NCBI RefSeq assembly: GCF_041296385.1
Contig: NC_091013.1
Span: 30,327,001-30,391,000, forward strand
Origin: Aphelocoma coerulescens
Lineage: Eukaryota; Chordata; Aves; Passeriformes; Corvidae
Length of the DNA stretch: 64,000 nucleotides
Direction: 5' to 3'
Shown here piece after piece: positions 12,401 to 22,079 of this stretch; position 1 is the stretch's first letter, and each line of letters opens with the position of its first letter. The notes beneath the pieces are model-generated. The model saw only the letters and a list, made by a program, of their open reading frames with translations. It was not told the origin of the DNA and searched no databases. A program made the position numbers and the translations under genes.

Positions 12401-14041
12401 GCACATGCAAGTCAAACAGCCTCACTGCAAAGCAGAGTGTAAGAAGATCCATGGGATTCATCAGGCAACTCCAAGCTTCCCAACCTACCTGTCATGTCCT
12501 CGTTACTTAACCATGCTAGTACTTTTGCAGAATTGCCAGATTCTTAAAGTAAATACTATCTATGTAAAGCACAGTGCAAACAGTAGTGGTGCAGAGCTCC
12601 TGACAGTATTCTGCCACTGTGACTGCGGGGCCAAAAACAGATCGGGGGCGGGGGAAAAAAAGGTTTCTCAACCTGAAGCACAAGACAGCATGGACAGTAT
12701 GGAATGAGATCAAGACCTCAATACATCAAAGGGTCTGTAAACCAATATGTCACAATACAAAAAAAATTCATAGAGAAATAGGATTCAGATTAAGAAGACT
12801 ATAATGTATTATTTCCTCCCTACATTTGCATCTTTAACCAGAAGGCCCATTATTAGGAACATCACAAAAAAGGCCAATATAAACATAGCTTTTGTAATTT
12901 TGCCTGTGTAACAAGCTGACAAGACATAATCATGCAGCCTAGCTAGCATTTCTTTCAACATCAGCCAAAAAAAGTCAGAGAAAAAAGGAGAGATACTGCA
13001 AAAAAGTCATCAAGAGCCCAAACTGCAAACAAAACTTATTGGAGAATACCACTTTACCACAAACAGAGCTGGCCATTTGGCTATAAAGTAGATTATAAAA
13101 CTTTCAATCTTTTGCATACATTTGCCCAGAGAAGGTGAGGATGCCCCATTCCTGGAAGTGTTCAAGGCCAGGTTGAATGGGACTTTAAACAACCTGGTCT
13201 AGTGAAAGGTGTCCCTGTTTATGGCGGGGGGGTTGGACTGACTGATCTTTAAGGACCCTTCCAATCCAAACTATTCTGTGATTTTGTGTGCAACACTGAA
13301 TTTTTATGAAACTGCAAAACATCTGGTTGAACTGATTTTACAAATCTTGCTGAATGACTGCACAAATACATAGTTAACATATTCAATTTCAAAATAAATA
13401 AAGTCTTCACTAACCTTTCTAATATCACTACCTTCCCATTTAAAGACTTCCAAGTAGGTCTCCATATAGCTCAACCGAATCCAGAGACATTAATATTAGA
13501 CTGCTTATGCCAAGAGTAGCAAGACAAGCATCATTAATTTATGTAGTTCTAAACTTTACTGAAATACTAGACCTATCATTAAAAATATCTAATTTAACTG
13601 TAAAGGAAACTCAGTCCTATTGCTTTCAGGACTAGACATACAGAATGTCTCATAAAAAAGGCACTCTATAGCTAATCTTATGTCAAGGAAGCAAATCACT
13701 TTGGGTTTTCTTCATAAGAAACAAGGAAAGGGTAATCAAAGTCTCAGTGCCCTAAATTTATGTGCCTAGATTTTAAAAAACTTATCTCCATTTGTCCATG
13801 ACATTCCTAGTGCCATTTGAATCCCAGCAGAGGCATTCAGCTATCATCAATATGCTAAAGCAAAAGCAAATCCCAAACCCACTACTTATTCTCAGTAACT
13901 CTTTCCTATTAAATACACACAACTCATCTCTTGCAGATTTTCTTTTTTAAAATGGCAATTCAACAAAGTATTTAACCTACCAGCACTGAAGAGAGGTATC
14001 AGTACAATGAGATGACCAATGAGCAAAAATACAGATGTCAT
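266..14041 (-). CDS. IL1R1: Interleukin-1 receptor type 1, 5' part (eight coding exons; 3' end outside window)
   Basis: This is the ligand-binding receptor for IL-1 alpha and beta at the plasma membrane. It pairs with IL1RAP and signals through a cytoplasmic TIR domain to MyD88 and NF-kB. Eight minus-strand exons with GT-AG borders join in one open frame (join of 14041-13981, 12146-11912, 10389-10200, 9244-9070, 7908-7843, 3528-3408, 2096-1951, 409-266). They total 1,138 coding bases, about 379 residues: a 20-residue signal peptide, three Ig domains each with a visible Cys pair, one membrane span, and the juxtamembrane motif YKIFKIDIVLWYRDSC, nearly identical to human IL1R1. Many N-X-S/T sites occur in the ectodomain. 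The motifs RIHQ..LWF.PA, DSG.Y.C and YTYMGKQYNVSR separate it from IL1R2, IL1RL1 and IL18R1. The TIR exons should lie left of base 1. No frameshift or internal stop is seen. Identification rests on remembered family sequences, not a search. Confidence 0.95.
410..1950 (-). other. IL1R1 intron between Ig3 and transmembrane exons
   Basis: This 1.5-kb intron is AT-rich except for the solo LTR at 1,138-1,728. If the intron is not removed, the frame runs on from the Ig3 exon for about 38 residues to a stop at 1,835-1,837. Confidence 0.85.
1138..1728 (-). mobile_element. Solo LTR of an endogenous retrovirus, sense to IL1R1
   Basis: On the minus strand the block begins TGTTTTAAG and ends CCTCACAACA, so it has TG...CA ends. 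It has the internal order of an LTR: a U3 with CCAAT-like and GGGCGG motifs, a TATA box (GCTATAAAAGTG, near 1,465-1,476), an R/U5 region and AATAAA (1,185-1,180). No gag/pol/env sequence is adjacent, and no clear target duplication remains, so the exact right border is uncertain by tens of bases. Family not identified. Confidence 0.7.
1951..2096 (-). CDS. IL1R1: IL1R1 exon: second half of Ig3
   Basis: The acceptor is aatgacag|AGAGGGG and the donor is CCCAG|GTAAGA. Length is 146 bp, phase 2 to phase 1. It encodes EGLPHGLAVSG, an N-glycosylation site in FNISKV, the Ig3 Cys in KFFCHF, and ends KLEYP. The start at 2096 is chosen over the AG two bases further on because only it completes the GA|A codon left by the preceding exon and gives the conserved YEEG sequence. 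Confidence 0.93.
2097..3407 (-). other. IL1R1 intron within Ig3
   Basis: This 1.3-kb intron is about half occupied by a CR1 fragment; the remainder is AT-rich with no further feature seen. Confidence 0.85.
2335..2942 (+). mobile_element. CR1 LINE fragment (3'-truncated)
   Basis: The block carries the avian CR1 order: GCAGGTGACACAAAACT, CATCCAGAGGAACCTTGA, a TGGGGCCAGTTTTGGGCTCC segment, and GGAGGCTTGGGGGCAGGG, ending at AAACACTGGAAC. The usual terminal 150 bases and octamer tail are missing. The reading frame is decayed. Confidence 0.85.
3408..3528 (-). CDS. IL1R1: IL1R1 exon: first half of Ig3
   Basis: The acceptor is gtttctttgtag|GCTCTCAC and the donor is TATGA|GTAAGT. Length is 121 bp, phase 1 to phase 2. 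It encodes GSHVVMECNISSG with the first Ig3 Cys and an N-glycosylation site, the Trp-containing strand (PFWQVNDEDVD), and YREQFYE. A TAA directly after the donor closes the frame if the intron is retained. Confidence 0.94.
3529..7842 (-). other. IL1R1 intron between linker and Ig3 exons
   Basis: A 4.3-kb intron, the largest coding-region intron here. Apart from a CR1 fragment (6,600-6,840) and a 17-base A run at 4,664-4,680, I see nothing functional. Open frames of 60-118 codons inside show no domain. Confidence 0.8.
6600..6840 (-). mobile_element. CR1 LINE fragment, reverse orientation
   Basis: The plus strand shows the complement of a CR1 3' region: AGAGGTCCTGTAATTCA, GCTCAAAGCAGGGTCTGA and a GGGCAGCCTGCTGCACTGCC core. 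It is heavily diverged. Confidence 0.7.
7843..7908 (-). CDS. IL1R1: IL1R1 exon: 66-bp Ig2-Ig3 linker
   Basis: This small exon lies between ttcggttag|AAAAACC and AACTTG|GTAAGT, phase 1 to phase 1. It encodes KPLQIQPEFIYP then the N-glycosylation site NNT and IEVELG. It is equivalent to the human linker segment KPTRPVIVSPANETMEVDLG. It was found by reading the frame between flanking exons, not as a free-standing ORF. Confidence 0.92.
7909..9069 (-). other. IL1R1 intron between Ig2 and linker
   Basis: A 1.2-kb AT-rich intron. Nothing further recognised. Confidence 0.8.
9070..9244 (-). CDS. IL1R1: IL1R1 exon: second half of Ig2
   Basis: The acceptor is gtgtgtttag|GAGTGT and the donor is TTAAAG|GTGAGT. 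Length is 175 bp, phase 0 to phase 1. It encodes ECKSGFLEDKRLLL, AEGENAILIRNVTV, the Ig signature DRGNYTCH (second Ig2 Cys), and YTYMGKQYNVSR, which is highly conserved with human YTYLGKQYPITR. It ends SLEVK. Three N-X-S/T sites are visible (NVT, NYT, NVS). Confidence 0.95.
9245..10199 (-). other. IL1R1 intron inside Ig2
   Basis: A 0.95-kb intron splitting Ig2 at phase 0 directly after the WYK motif. Nothing further recognised. Confidence 0.8.
10200..10389 (-). CDS. IL1R1: IL1R1 exon: first half of Ig2
   Basis: The acceptor is ctaattacag|GAGCC and the donor is TATAAG|GTACTG. Length is 190 bp, phase 2 to phase 0. It completes the Arg codon of the Ig1 end, then encodes SLNHSNKRTINLTVFKND (two glycosylation sites), GLCFNGKM, the first Ig2 Cys in KIICPDLEQF, and ends EVHWYK, the conserved Trp strand. 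Confidence 0.95.
10390..11911 (-). other. IL1R1 intron between Ig1 and Ig2
   Basis: A 1.5-kb AT-rich intron at phase 2. Nothing further recognised. Confidence 0.8.
11912..12146 (-). CDS. IL1R1: IL1R1 exon: Ig1 domain
   Basis: The acceptor is a T-rich tract ending ttttag|CAAAAGG and the donor is AATATAAG|GTAAGG. Length is 235 bp, phase 1 to phase 2. It encodes KGCVICDYFVLVGEP, the Ig Cys in AITCP, NLTWYKNGS (two potential N-glycosylation sites, NLT and NGS), RIHQREGLLWFIPA, and DSGLYECNIR with the partner Cys. The RIHQ..LWF.PA block is diagnostic of IL1R1. Confidence 0.96.
12147..13980 (-). other. IL1R1 intron between signal-peptide and Ig1 exons
   Basis: A 1.8-kb intron containing one CR1 tail (13,124-13,285). 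Otherwise AT-rich with no supported feature. Confidence 0.8.
13124..13285 (+). mobile_element. CR1 LINE 3' tail
   Basis: The plus strand reads GCCCAGAGAAGGTGAGGATG, TTCAAGGCCAGGTTGAATGG, then GGTTGGACTGACTGATC and CTATTCTGTGATTTTGTG, the standard avian CR1 3' end. It is truncated at the 5' side as most CR1 copies are. Confidence 0.92.
13981..14041 (-). CDS. IL1R1: IL1R1 first coding exon: signal peptide
   Basis: From ATG at 14,041 the frame reads MTSVFLLIGHLIVLIPLFSA, an n-region followed by a long hydrophobic core and a small-residue cleavage site, then the donor GCTG|GTAGGT (phase 1). The chosen ATG has A at -3. A second in-frame ATG at 14,071 would add ten residues (MEKTSGLQQN) but has C at -3 and would push the hydrophobic core inward. 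The exon itself begins near 14,123 at a poly-T/AAG acceptor, so about 80 bases of 5' UTR share it. Confidence 0.9.
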
Positions 14042-14123
14042 ATTTTGCTGCAAACCAGAAGTTTTTTCCATTGGTGTGGTAAGATTGTTCAAGTGGCACT
14101 GCCCGCTGCACCCTGCATTACTC
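14042..14123 (-). other. IL1R1: 5' UTR part of the IL1R1 signal-peptide exon
   Basis: The acceptor follows a run of about 18 T on the minus strand (plus-strand A run 14,127-14,145), reading taag|GAG. An alternative AG three bases later would shift the border to 14,120 without changing any frame. The segment carries an upstream ATG near 14,118 and the in-frame ATG at 14,071. Confidence 0.6.
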
Positions 14124-16227
14124 CTTAAAAAAAAAAAAAAAAAAATCAGAAGAAGCATTAGTCATCATGGGGAGGGAGAAACAGATTTGGTAATTTCAAC
14201 TTTGGTAGATTTCAACTACAGACTCTTGGCCTTCACAAACAGCTGCTCAGTTTTCAGCTTTCTACTAGAACTTTTCCTGGAACTAGAACTATTCCAATGG
14301 AATAACTCTTGCATAAGTGTAATATTTTTTTACCAGCATAGTTAAACCAAAAAAAAACCCCACAACCCTCAAGCACAGACGAATTAAGCTAGCATAGTGA
14401 TTTAAGCTATATTGCATAATTTAAAAATCAAGCTTAAGATACTCTTCTTTCCAAATACTTAGGAGAGACACAATCACAGAGAAGTACAAAGTTTCCTTCT
14501 TTGAACTGTTCTTATACAGCTGAGGCAGCACTGCTTTTAAGAGCAATAACTTGAAGTTCTTTGCAGAAGGACAAGCATACTGTAACTCCAGTGTCATCTG
14601 CCACTTAAAATTGGCATCTAAAGTCGAATGTCTGTGGAAATCACAGCTAACATGAACTGCTGTGGTCAGACACAAAAAAAGTGTCCAAGAATTGTAGTTT
14701 CAATTCACACCTCAGGTCTTATTTTCAGTTTCCTCCAACAAAGACATGACTGAACACACACCCACTGCCCTCATGGCCCCACAGTGGCTTCTATGAAACT
14801 CTAAACTGTAACCAAGTCCTGCTCCCCTCTCAGTTGCACCAGCATTTTCTTGGTAAGGTGTCATCAGAGATCTCCCCAAGCCTTCTACTGTCAACCAGCT
14901 AGTCAACAATTAAATCCTTCGCCTTCTGACAGCTCATTGTAGGCTAAGATCTGCATTTAGTGGCCTTGCCTTTCCTCAGCTTTTGACTATTTTGCATGGT
15001 GGTGCCTCTCACTCTAAAGCAAGCTGGTTTCACATGTAGCAGTCCATTGCAAAACATTTATTGCACAGGTCCTAGTTAATATTTGCATTCCACCCAACTG
15101 CAAATGGCAGGAAGAAGATGAAGTATCCCCTGAAAAAGTAAGCTGTGACTTACTTTTATATCCAATGTAATTCGCTTCAGTCACAAATAAGCCACACCAG
15201 TTCCTTCTTTTGAAGCATTTAATATGCAGAAGTGCTGCATTAGGGAGGGTTACACAGTGCAATAATTTAATATAACAGCCTCCAAGATAGTTCTTTTGGA
15301 CAGTTTATCTGATGAAACCCTCACACCACAGTCCTTATTTAGTTGCCTTGTATGTGCTTTTACTGTAACTTGCCAATGAGCAGGTCACCATTTTTGAAGT
15401 TTCAGTTTACCTGTAAAAAGCAGAGAACAGGAAAACAAGATTTTACAAAACACATCATTTGGACAGCAGCATACACATACAAAACTATATTTTCTACAGA
15501 CATCCTAAATGTAAAAGCAAGAGCATTCCCCTGCCTACATTAGAGAGATGACTTAAAAGAACAACAAAACTTGCAGTAGAGACTGATCAAGAATTCTAGC
15601 AAATATCTTTGGGGAAAAAAAGTTTCTGTCAAAAACAACATAATGTTACACGTGTCAAGCAACTTTTAAGACAGGTTCAATGACTAAAAGGAAACAAAGA
15701 ACACTTAAATTTAGGGAAAGATAATAATAAGCATTATAATAAGGGTATTCTGACACTGACATGATGACCACAAACTTTAGCCCTTATGTCTCCTTTCCAG
15801 ACAATCTTGCAAGCTGCAGAACTACAGAAAAGTTGAATCTTGAAGAAAAGCCCACTATCCAGGACATACTGATGAAGCTACATCAAAACACAGACAAAGA
15901 GTATTAAGAAAGAAGCCTGCGACAGGTAGGTCTTTGCAAGCTAAATTCCAGTTCAACTCTGAGACAGTATTAACCATTCTAAATCTGAATTTGAAGAAAG
16001 TGTACTTTCTTCAAGTTCAGGTAACTGCCCCCACTTTTACCAAAGAACAGGAGGAAGGAAACAAAAACAGTATTTGTAGCAGTACATAATGAGCCACCAA
16101 TGGTTCACTCTACAAGAGTGAAGTGCAACCTGTTCATTCTCTTCCACATCAAACTGGAGATGAGTGTATCCAAACCACAGTGAAAAGAGCAGATTTTATC
16201 AATATTCAAATAAATTGAAAACAGTAC
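14124..16227 (-). other. Probable IL1R1 5' UTR intron
   Basis: A 2.1-kb AT-rich intron between the candidate untranslated exon and the signal-peptide exon. No other feature recognised. Confidence 0.5.
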
Positions 16228-16306
16228 CTTCTTTCAGTATCAAGTAGGAGTTCATTTCACAGTCCATGCTTTGAATACTTTTCTATGTCATTTCAGCTCC
16301 TGATAC
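16228..16306 (-). other. IL1R1: Candidate untranslated exon of IL1R1
   Basis: A 79-base minus-strand segment lies between a good acceptor (ttcatattgacag|GTATCAGG) and a donor (GAAAGAAG|GTACTG). It sits between the CpG island and the coding exons. It contains two out-of-frame ATGs; the second opens a uORF starting MDCEMNSYLILKE that would continue into the next exon. No transcript evidence is available; support is splice sites and position only. Confidence 0.45.
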
Positions 16307-17401
16307 CTGTCAATATGAAGTAATAAGAATTTTAATGTGGCACATTTTTTATTTAAATCCCAATTAATTTATTAAATTTCCAGTATCATTTTCAACATAC
16401 CGTTAAGATGCATTTAAGAGAACCTGAATGGCTCATGCAGACAAAATTGTACTTATCAAAATAGTGATGTAAAGTATTAAAAAAATTATGTCTTAATCTC
16501 AGGAGGAGAGAGGAAATCAGTCTACCAAAAAGAAGTAGTAGGTGTTTCTCATTTAAGGATTAATTTAAAATACGTGAATTAAAATATCTGAATTAAGGAT
16601 TCTGCATTCTAAAATAACTTCTCTGCAAGACTTTTTAGCCTGTTTTTTGAGGAGCTAAGCACATACAAATGGTCCAAGTCAAATAAGTGCATGGTGCTGA
16701 ATTTCTGAAGAAGAAAAACAAAACACATCCAGCAGCTTGCTTGAGTCCTTGAAGAAAACTCCACAAACCTAAGAGCTACTGCTGGAAGCAAACCAGAGCC
16801 TTGATTCAGCTCGGTAGCTTTTAGCGGACAGCTCGCTCCTACCAAGCTGTGGCTCCCCAGGCTGCTGCCAAGCACCATCAAGGCTGTGACCAGCACAGGT
16901 CTGGGACCGTCAGAGCAGCAGCTCCCTCCTGGGTTTGATACAGGCATCTCTTTCACGCAAAATTTGCTCTTCTCATACAAACAGCTAAAAAAGAGCCCTT
17001 GTCTGATCATCGTTATGCAATAAATAAATACAGAAATAGCTTTTGTAGTGTTTTACCCTGTCAAGAAGAATTACGCCAAGCCTTATCCCGCTTCCTGTTA
17101 CAAGCACTTTAAAAAATGTGGCAGCGTTAGCACTCCTACAACCTTCATTTGTACATCGTATTCCTACCTGGGCTTGTACAATCCGATACACAACAGGAAG
17201 CAGACACAAACGCAAAATAAAAAATTACTTCCAAGGAAGCTATCTGGGGCCACAAAAGCTGAGAAACCAACAGCCACAGAGATAGGGAGACTCTGCCAAC
17301 ATATCCCGCAGAAACACACACGGCCTCAAAACACGGCTGAAAGTAACAACCCCAGGGGTTCGGTGTTGGTTTTGGGGAAGCCGTCAGCACTGCAGCCTTA
17401 C
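16307..17401 (-). other. Probable first IL1R1 intron
   Basis: A 1.1-kb stretch between the exon 1 donor and the candidate untranslated exon. A 133-codon open frame at 16,609-17,010 shows no family feature and is treated as chance. Confidence 0.45.
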
Positions 17402-17407
17402 CTGGCC
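17400..17407 (-). other. IL1R1: Probable splice donor ending IL1R1 exon 1
   Basis: The minus strand reads GGCCAG|GTAAGGC, a near-perfect donor, with the last exon base at 17,402. It lies at the left border of the CpG island, so transcription starting in the island would give a short GC-rich first exon spliced at this site. A second donor-like site (ATGGAG|GTGAGG, near 17,680) could serve an alternative first exon. Confidence 0.5.
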
Positions 17408-17592
17408 AGGGCACCCCGACCGGCGCCGTGTCCCAGGGGACCCCGCCAGCCCCGCTTCCCACGCAGCCAAGGAAGGCGAACGGCGCGACAGGAGACACGT
17501 GCGGAAGGAAAAGCCCAGCTGCCCGCACACCTGTCCGCCTCAACCCAACCCCCCTCCCCTCTCCTTCCCGTCACGCAGGCGGCACTGGAAGC

Positions 17593-17632
17593 CAAGCCGA
17601 GCCGAGCCGAGCCCAGCCCAGCCCAGCCCAGG
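17593..17632. repeat. Pentamer tandem GAGCC/CAGCC in the CpG island
   Basis: Several consecutive five-base units, first GAGCC then CAGCC, form a roughly 40-base tract inside the promoter island. Confidence 0.8.
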
Positions 17633-18552
17633 GACAGAACGAGGCACTGTCCCCACAACACCCACCACCCCTCCTCACCTCCATCCGCTCCCCGCCAGCC
17701 GACCCTGCCCGCTCCACATAGCCGGGCGGGCGGGCGGGCAGCGCACTCCGCCTCGCCCGGGAGCCGCGGCCACCGCCCCGGACCACCCCCGGACCGCCCC
17801 AGCCCACTCCCGGACCGCCCCCGGACCGCCCCCGGACCGCCCCCACCGCTCCCGGCCAGGCCCCGGCCTGGCCCGGCTCGCGGGAAGGGTCGGGGCGGTG
17901 AATGGCAGCTGGGAGCCGGCGAGCGGGGTGGCCCCGCGGAGCCCCGGAGACGTGCAGCACCTGGCACAGGGTGGCCTCTTGTATGACCTCCTTCGAGGCA
18001 TCTCCCCGCAGCTTTGGCTAAGCCCGTTTTCTCGGGCAGCAGCCCACTTCCTTTGGCCGTCACGCCTGGGTTTAGTTCCCCTTCAGGCTCTGATCCCCTG
18101 GGCGTGCGAGCTGACTTCAGCGCAGTTTTCCCTCAGGCTGCCCTCGGGGCTCATGGCAAGCCTTGGCTGGGCTGACCTTGGAAAGAAGGCGTGAGAGCCC
18201 TGTGGTCAGCTCAGCGCCCGGCTTTGCTGCAGAGCAGAACTGATGCCCATTTGGTAGCCTGGTGGGAGCGGAGACATTTAATGTCCTCAAAGAAACAGAT
18301 TGTACCCGTGCACTGCAGGGCATCCAGGGCATGCCAGACTTAGCCATGCCTGCTCTGGGACACTGTCACACAAGAGAAGCCAATCCCTGGAAAATCCATC
18401 ACCCCACTCATGAAGTGAGTGCAGGGATTCTCCCTTCTGTCTGGTATCTACCAGAACAGGCAGTGTGAGTGCCTGCTGCCGCCATTCCTGTGTTCCACCA
18501 CCTAAAGTTGTTCACCCTCTTTTTTTAGAGCAGAGCTCTATTTGCTCTCCAC

Positions 18553-18632
18553 CATGTAAATGGGACTTGGAAGTAGATGATCTTTAAGATCCCTTCCAAG
18601 CCAAACCATTCTTTGATTCTATGATTCTAAGT
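18553..18632 (+). mobile_element. CR1 LINE 3' tail (short)
   Basis: AGATGATCTTTAAGATCCC followed by TTCCAAGCCAAACCATTC and TTTGATTCTATGATTCTA is the terminal 80 bases of a CR1 element. Confidence 0.9.
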
Positions 18633-21600
18633 GTTTACTTTTTCTGGTTTGATCAACTATCCCTTTCACTGTGCCAGGATATCACTTTTTTCGTTCAAAC
18701 AATAGTTTCTTCCCTTGGGTTTGTGTAGAAACTCTATACAGTTCTCTCTGTTTAGTCTGAAAAACTAAATTTGTTCAAACAGAAATTGAATTTTCTGGGG
18801 CAAAGTCTCCCCGGAATTGTTTCGTTGTCTATAGTTTTCAGAACCTTTTTTCCCTGTGCTTGCCTTCACCTCCTTCATTTTGGTTCCCATAGGGTTACTT
18901 TTATTCTTCAAAGACATAGTCGACTGTAGGGTATTCAGCGATTGCTTATCCCCACATCTGCTTTTGTTCAATATCCCCATTCATTAATTTTACTTACATT
19001 CCTGTTGAAGTAAACATATATTTTAATATGAATAATAAAAAAGTAATGCAAGAAGAAGCTTCAACTTGAGGCTTGAACAATTTCCAAATGAGTGTCAACT
19101 TGGTTCAGGGTTTGAAAAAATGTGGGAAGGCATGTTTTAATTTCTTAAATGGTAGATGAGAGCTCTGATTGAGACTCACAGAACCATTACTCTTTTCCAA
19201 GTGGGAATCTTGGACTTTTTTTGGTAGAAGGGTTAGGTTTCTTCCCACTTGGTTTCAACACTAATTAGAGGAAAGAAGGGATTCTCATACTGGCTTCTTC
19301 CATGCTTCCACTTTTACAGTATCAGGATGAAGAGGTGGCTTGAGCCATGGACCTCTCAGGGAGGAAAGCTGTGAAATGTTTACCAGCTTATCTGATAATG
19401 CAAATGGGGAGAAAACCCCTTATGAGCTAAATGAGTAAACTTCTATTCCTGTTGCTGTGTGTGTTTATAAGCCTTTGCAAACTCTCTATTTCAGCTGCAC
19501 AAAATACTTTTTATCTACTTTTGCCTTCACTGGTTTTGAGTCAAGTTTGATGTTAAGGTGACTGGCTATATTGGGGAAACTTCATAGGCCATAGCAATCT
19601 TAAGAACAAAGATTTTTCTAAGTGTTTTTCTGCCCAATATTTTTCTCCACAATATCTAATTAAAAGATAACAGCAATGCCTCAAATTGAAGCTGCACAAA
19701 GTTTGAAATTTGGTGACCTGGGGGAGTCAGAGAAAGAAGTGTCTCCCAGTAGCCATCAATGATCAGGAAAGCTCTCCACCATGCAGCAAGAGAATAGGGA
19801 ACACGTCAGAAACCAACCAGTCTCAAGGAAGTATAACAACTTACACAGTGGATGTATAGAATATTTGATAAATACTAGGTAAAATGGTCATTTGTAGAAT
19901 GTGGCACACATCACTATATCTGTATTCTGATATGTGTCAGGACCATGCTTTTAAAATAACCCCCCCAAAGTACTCTCTGGCACTCATTTTAGAGAAACAA
20001 ATCACTATGGACTGAAAGTACACTCCTGAAAGAACAGTCAGCACTGCCAAATTGTGATTCAGGAGCAAAGTATGCATTTTTTGCAGAGCAGAGGATCTTT
20101 CCTACTCTTTTTTAAGAACAATTTGAATGAATCGATCATGAAACATTAGTAAGATTCCAGTCAGAAAGCAGTAGTTTTGCAAATTTCTGCTCTTCTTCCA
20201 CTGTAGAGCAGTTTTCCCAAGTGGTTTTACAACCCAAACTGTTACCTCAATTACTATGTCAGCTCTCTGAGTGTACCTAAGCACTACATTCACACGATTG
20301 GGAAAAACCTGTCATTGCATCCAACTCCAGGCCTCTGAGGTCTCAAACCTCTAGACCAATGCCAGTGCTTCTATCATTAATAAGAAATCAGTTAGCACCA
20401 AGAAGCCAGACAGAGGTTTGTGTCCTTCAGTATTAGTGAGTAACTGACCAGGGTGAACTTCAGAACAACACAGTAAGATGTTCCAGTTGGCCCTGAAATG
20501 TAAAACTCCCTCCCAACACATCAATCACTGATGATGTAAGCAGTGACTGTGTCACAGGAGTTAATTCAAAGACTGTTTGGTAATTCCACCAAAGTTCTCC
20601 ATGGGACTCTTTTGACTTGTAGTTTAGTATAGGTTAACGTGGAAGGCAAGCAAGAAACACAAATTCATGTCAGAAAGACTATTTATACTTAGTTAAATCT
20701 TGCTACAGCTTGCTGCATTACCAAAAGCTACAAATCATTGAAAACACAAGCCAGTTCTGAGTGTCCTACAGTCTGAACATGCCTACTTTAGCACAACAGC
20801 AGAGGTCGTGGCCACCAAGATCCTCATTCCAGAAAGTCTTAAATCTGGTGGTGGTTGATTTTCTTGTCATCCAAGTTCAAAGTCCAAATCAAAACTGGCT
20901 ACATATCCTACTAAATCGATCATTAATGCCTTCTTGCACAAAGCTCTCTCTTCTTAGAGAGGACAAGGTAGCAACAGAAGCATAAAGACAGACACATCCC
21001 ACTGCACACATAACAGTGCTTTTAGTATTACTCCTGCAAAGGCATGTCAGTACATGCCTGTATTTTGTACACATGGCCGTAACCTAAAACAGATTCTCAT
21101 GTATTGAGGTTCATTCAATCACACTGTTTGGCATTTCCACACAAAAGAGAGAGAGAGAGCTCATATTTGATCAGGTGTATCCATCTGCACTTAGAGCAAA
21201 TTTATACTGGATAGAGCAACAGATCTCAAATTGACATTTGAAGTAAGTGAATAGCATGAACATACCAGTTCTCTCAAGAGACAGCTTTTGAAATAAAAAT
21301 CTGGTTAAAAATAAAATGTTTAGTTTTTCTTTTTTAAAAAAGCTAGAAAATCTTCCATCAGTTCTACATCAAAATCACTTCTTCACGTTTCCAAGTGCAA
21401 CTGCTGCTTAAGCAGAGGAGGTCTTGGCAGTTATGTGACTGTCACTGCAACACTTAACCAGGAATGCATACTAGGAGCACCTTTCTCCTCCTGTGCCACC
21501 CAAGCTCACTGTGGATTTCTTTGTAGAATGCTTCTCTTCTGTCCTTTCTGTGACTCTTTTCCATGCCTCCTGAGAACAGTTGTTGGGGACTTTTCCTTTT

Positions 21601-22058
21601 TGCCTTCAGCACACAAAAGCTCTATAGCTTTGTTCATTTCCACTGTGACTAAGCAGGCCCAAAGCTTTACGACATTACTGCTTCAGCAAATCAGCCATCC
21701 TAATATTACTGACATTACCTGAATAGTTCTGGTTTGAACCAAAGCAGTTCTCAAGGCAAATCCTGGAATGGCTTCAAGATTCTCCTTACAACTTCCTTGA
21801 GGTGGGGACAGTATGTTGGCACTAAAAAAATGCATCAAAGCCAAAGCAAGTAATGCCTTCACTAGCCAGTAGTTGAGTCATTGAAATGAAAATCAAGTTT
21901 CACAACGTATCTCTGCCCGAGACACATCCACCTCAAGATCTTATCCTGTTTTGTGGGTTAGAGCTCTTGGAGTCTGCAGAAGTGCAACTAAAAGGCTGTA
22001 ATTAATTTGCAGTGAGATCTGTAAGATGGATGCAGTGGTTTATCCCTCATACATAAGT

Positions 22059-22079
22059 ATATATATATACACACACACA
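22059..22079. repeat. Short (TA)n(CA)n microsatellite
   Basis: A dinucleotide run switches from TA to CA within about 21 bases. Confidence 0.85.

Larger units (their letters stand above)
17380..18030 (-). promoter_or_regulatory. CpG island, probable IL1R1 promoter
   Basis: About 650 bases are strongly GC-rich with dense CpG, in contrast to AT-rich flanks. Several GGGCGG/CCGCCC Sp1-type boxes occur, with a (GGGC) run near 17,725 and a CCGGACCGCCC tandem at about 17,770-17,850. No TATA box is evident, as usual for CpG-island promoters. Position and the adjacent donor at 17,402 favour minus-strand IL1R1 transcription; divergent plus-strand transcription cannot be excluded. Long ORFs across this block are a GC-composition artefact. 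Confidence 0.75.

Noticed and set aside
16609..17010. 133-codon minus-strand ORF next to the CpG island as a possible IL1R1 N-terminus
   Set aside because: It has no signal peptide, ends in a stop inside the intron, and the true leader exon is clear at 14,041.
17048..18194. Long Pro/Ala/Arg-rich ORFs on both strands (up to 312 codons)
   Set aside because: They coincide with the CpG island, overlap in many frames and lack any domain; GC-rich DNA has few stop codons.
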